Program-made: the position numbers and the translations under genes
The notes under the pieces: model-generated
The model's database searches: none
The model's input: the letters and a program-made list of their open reading frames with translations, nothing else
Told to the model about the DNA's origin: nothing
Source: Toxoplasma gondii ME49
Lineage: Eukaryota > Apicomplexa > Conoidasida > Eucoccidiorida > Sarcocystidae
Reading direction: 5' to 3'
Assembly: GCF_000006565.2 (NCBI RefSeq)
Contig: NC_031473.1
Location: 1,841,441 to 1,905,440 of the forward strand
Length of the DNA stretch: 64,000 nt
In this document: positions 62,596-64,000 of the stretch, piece after piece
Position numbering within the stretch: position 1 is the stretch's first letter
Layout: the number at the start of each line of letters is the position of its first letter

Positions 62596-64000
62596 ATGAA
62601 AAAAGCTGTGCTGCCACGTGTCGGTTTGTGTTTTATTGTTGCTATGCTTCTAAAGCGCTATCCGTCAGATCAATGTGTTGCTAATCTTGGCAGCACCCCA
62701 AATGAATCAAGCATAAGGCGCCCTGGAGAGGCCGACTCAGCACCACAGGGGTCACCTACAGCTATAAATGAGCATCTTGGGAAAGCATACGGCGACCGTC
62801 GGAGACCGATACAAGGTACGACTCACACCAGAATATGGCCCAGGGGGCGGTTATGGGCATTGTCGCGATTACCTGCTGCAGAGCGAGAGTTGTTGGAGGG
62901 GGGACCTTACGTCGGGGGTCAGAGGAGTTCTGACAAAGAAAGGAACGAGAGCGAGAACGACAAAACGCCACGATCTCGTCGCTGTGACGTCGGGAGAACA
63001 TTACTGGAACCAAGGGCTTGTCTACCACGAGGAACAGACAGCGCCTCCTGTTGCAGCTTCTAACAGTTTCATGCAGAGCACCACTTCTCTTGCTACGCCT
63101 GCTGACCTGAACGCTCCGGTTGACACCCAGGGACAGCTCGATATCAACAGCGTCCTGAAGAATCGACCTCCCGCAGAGGCACAGCTCTCGCCTCGCGAGA
63201 TTGCAGCCAAAACCCATTTCGAAGCAATGTTTGCCAAAGGCCTGCAACTGACGGTTGAATCCATATTCACCGGAGAAACCTTTACCCTGACAAAACCGGC
63301 CCGTTTCTTAGGATGGGGATCAACGGCGATTGTTTTTGGTTTGCACCGCGTGAAAGTGGGCGGAGCAAGTGCTCCACAACAATTGGCAGCTAAGATAAAC
63401 GTCAGGAGTTTGCAAGAACTGCAACATCTTTCCTCGTCTCAGAAAAAAACGGCTCTTGAGGATATACAAGAACGTTTTCTCCGGGAAGAGAGCTCAGCGA
63501 GGAATGCGCTGCAACATGTGACCCCAGAAACGGCTCTGGAGCACGGTGTCCTCTTCCCAGTTGATGTTTGCCGTATTTCTAAATTGTTCTCCGGATTTTG
63601 TGCAGGCATTTCCTACGTAATACTTCCTGTTCTAGCATTGTTTCCTGTTTTTACTTGCGACCTCCAGCAGGTCGTTAAGAGTGGCCTATCACGTGCGGCG
63701 AAGTTGTATATCACCCGGCTGCTGCTGCAGGCTGTTGCGTGGCTACATGCCAATGGCGTGGCTCACAACGACTTGAAGCTAGAGAATGTCCTTCTCAGTG
63801 CAGAAGGAAAGGCTGTCATTGCGGATTTTGGTTTCGCAGTGAAGCTTGGAACCGCATCAGCCATTCAGTTCACTGCTCCCTATTTGGATCCGCAAACCGC
63901 AGAGGCAGTGCCTCAAGAGAAAACGAAAACGACCGCGAGTGAGGAAAGAGATGCATGGGCGTTAGCAACTCTCCTGTTTTTGCTTTGGTGTGGATCGTTT
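62596..64000 (+). pseudogene. Rhoptry kinase-like copy four, 14-bp deletion, truncated by the window end
   Basis: Nearly identical to copy two from about 150-200 bases upstream of the start codon to the window edge. Relative to copy two it lacks 14 bases at about 62900, inside a G-run next to a repeated GAGG, which breaks the frame and stops translation near 63061. Downstream it is open where copy two is broken: helix E (AKLYITR), HNDLKLENV, DFG and the start of helix F (RDAWALATLLFLLWC) are in one frame to the last base. A sequence lacking the lesions of both copies may exist in the organism; I do not infer which copy is correct. Confidence 0.75.

Noticed and set aside
1..64000. tRNA, rRNA, CRISPR arrays, bacterial operons or insertion sequences
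   Set aside because: None recognised by eye; the DNA is eukaryotic nuclear sequence. A tRNAscan or Rfam search would be needed to exclude small RNAs.

Overview
This window is nuclear DNA from a cyst-forming coccidian apicomplexan: Toxoplasma gondii or a close relative such as Hammondia or Neospora. The evidence is the gene style (multi-exon genes with GTAAG/CAG splice sites, serine- and Glu/Lys/Arg-rich low-complexity inserts, TA microsatellites in introns, frequent TGCATGC) and a tandem array of rhoptry (ROP2-superfamily) kinase-like genes, a family confined to coccidia. From memory, T. gondii chromosome VI carries the PKA regulatory subunit gene close to ROP38/ROP29/ROP19, and this window looks syntenic. 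I could not search a database, and all exon boundaries were placed by eye from splice signals, reading phase and family similarity.

Layout. (1) About 0.66-5.8 kb, minus strand: a COG7-like Golgi tethering subunit. (2) About 7.8-25.6 kb, plus strand: a very large DNA polymerase theta-like gene with an N-terminal superfamily 2 helicase and a C-terminal family A polymerase region; it is divergent from COG7 across a 2 kb promoter region. (3) 26.4-31.7 kb, minus strand: the cAMP-dependent protein kinase regulatory subunit in seven exons summing to 385 codons, convergent with POLQ. (4) 38.1-41.4 kb, plus strand: a five-exon Vti1-type Qb-SNARE. (5) 45.1-48.4 kb, plus strand: a three-exon protein with three CCCH zinc fingers. 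(6) 51.5-64 kb, plus strand: a rhoptry kinase-like array with one old pseudogene, one full-length open copy, and three more copies, one cut by a 100-N assembly gap and one by the window end.

The left half is ordinary housekeeping content: vesicle tethering and fusion (COG7, Vti1), DNA repair (POLQ), cAMP signalling (PKA-R) and RNA binding (CCCH). The right end is fast-evolving secreted-effector territory. Every rhoptry copy in it carries at least one indel relative to its neighbours, including a compensated pair inside the only full-length open copy. The other unusual point is the polymerase half of POLQ: the palm motifs A and C that I can align have lost their canonical catalytic residues, which suggests a helicase-dominant or catalytically dead polymerase, if my exon assignments are right.
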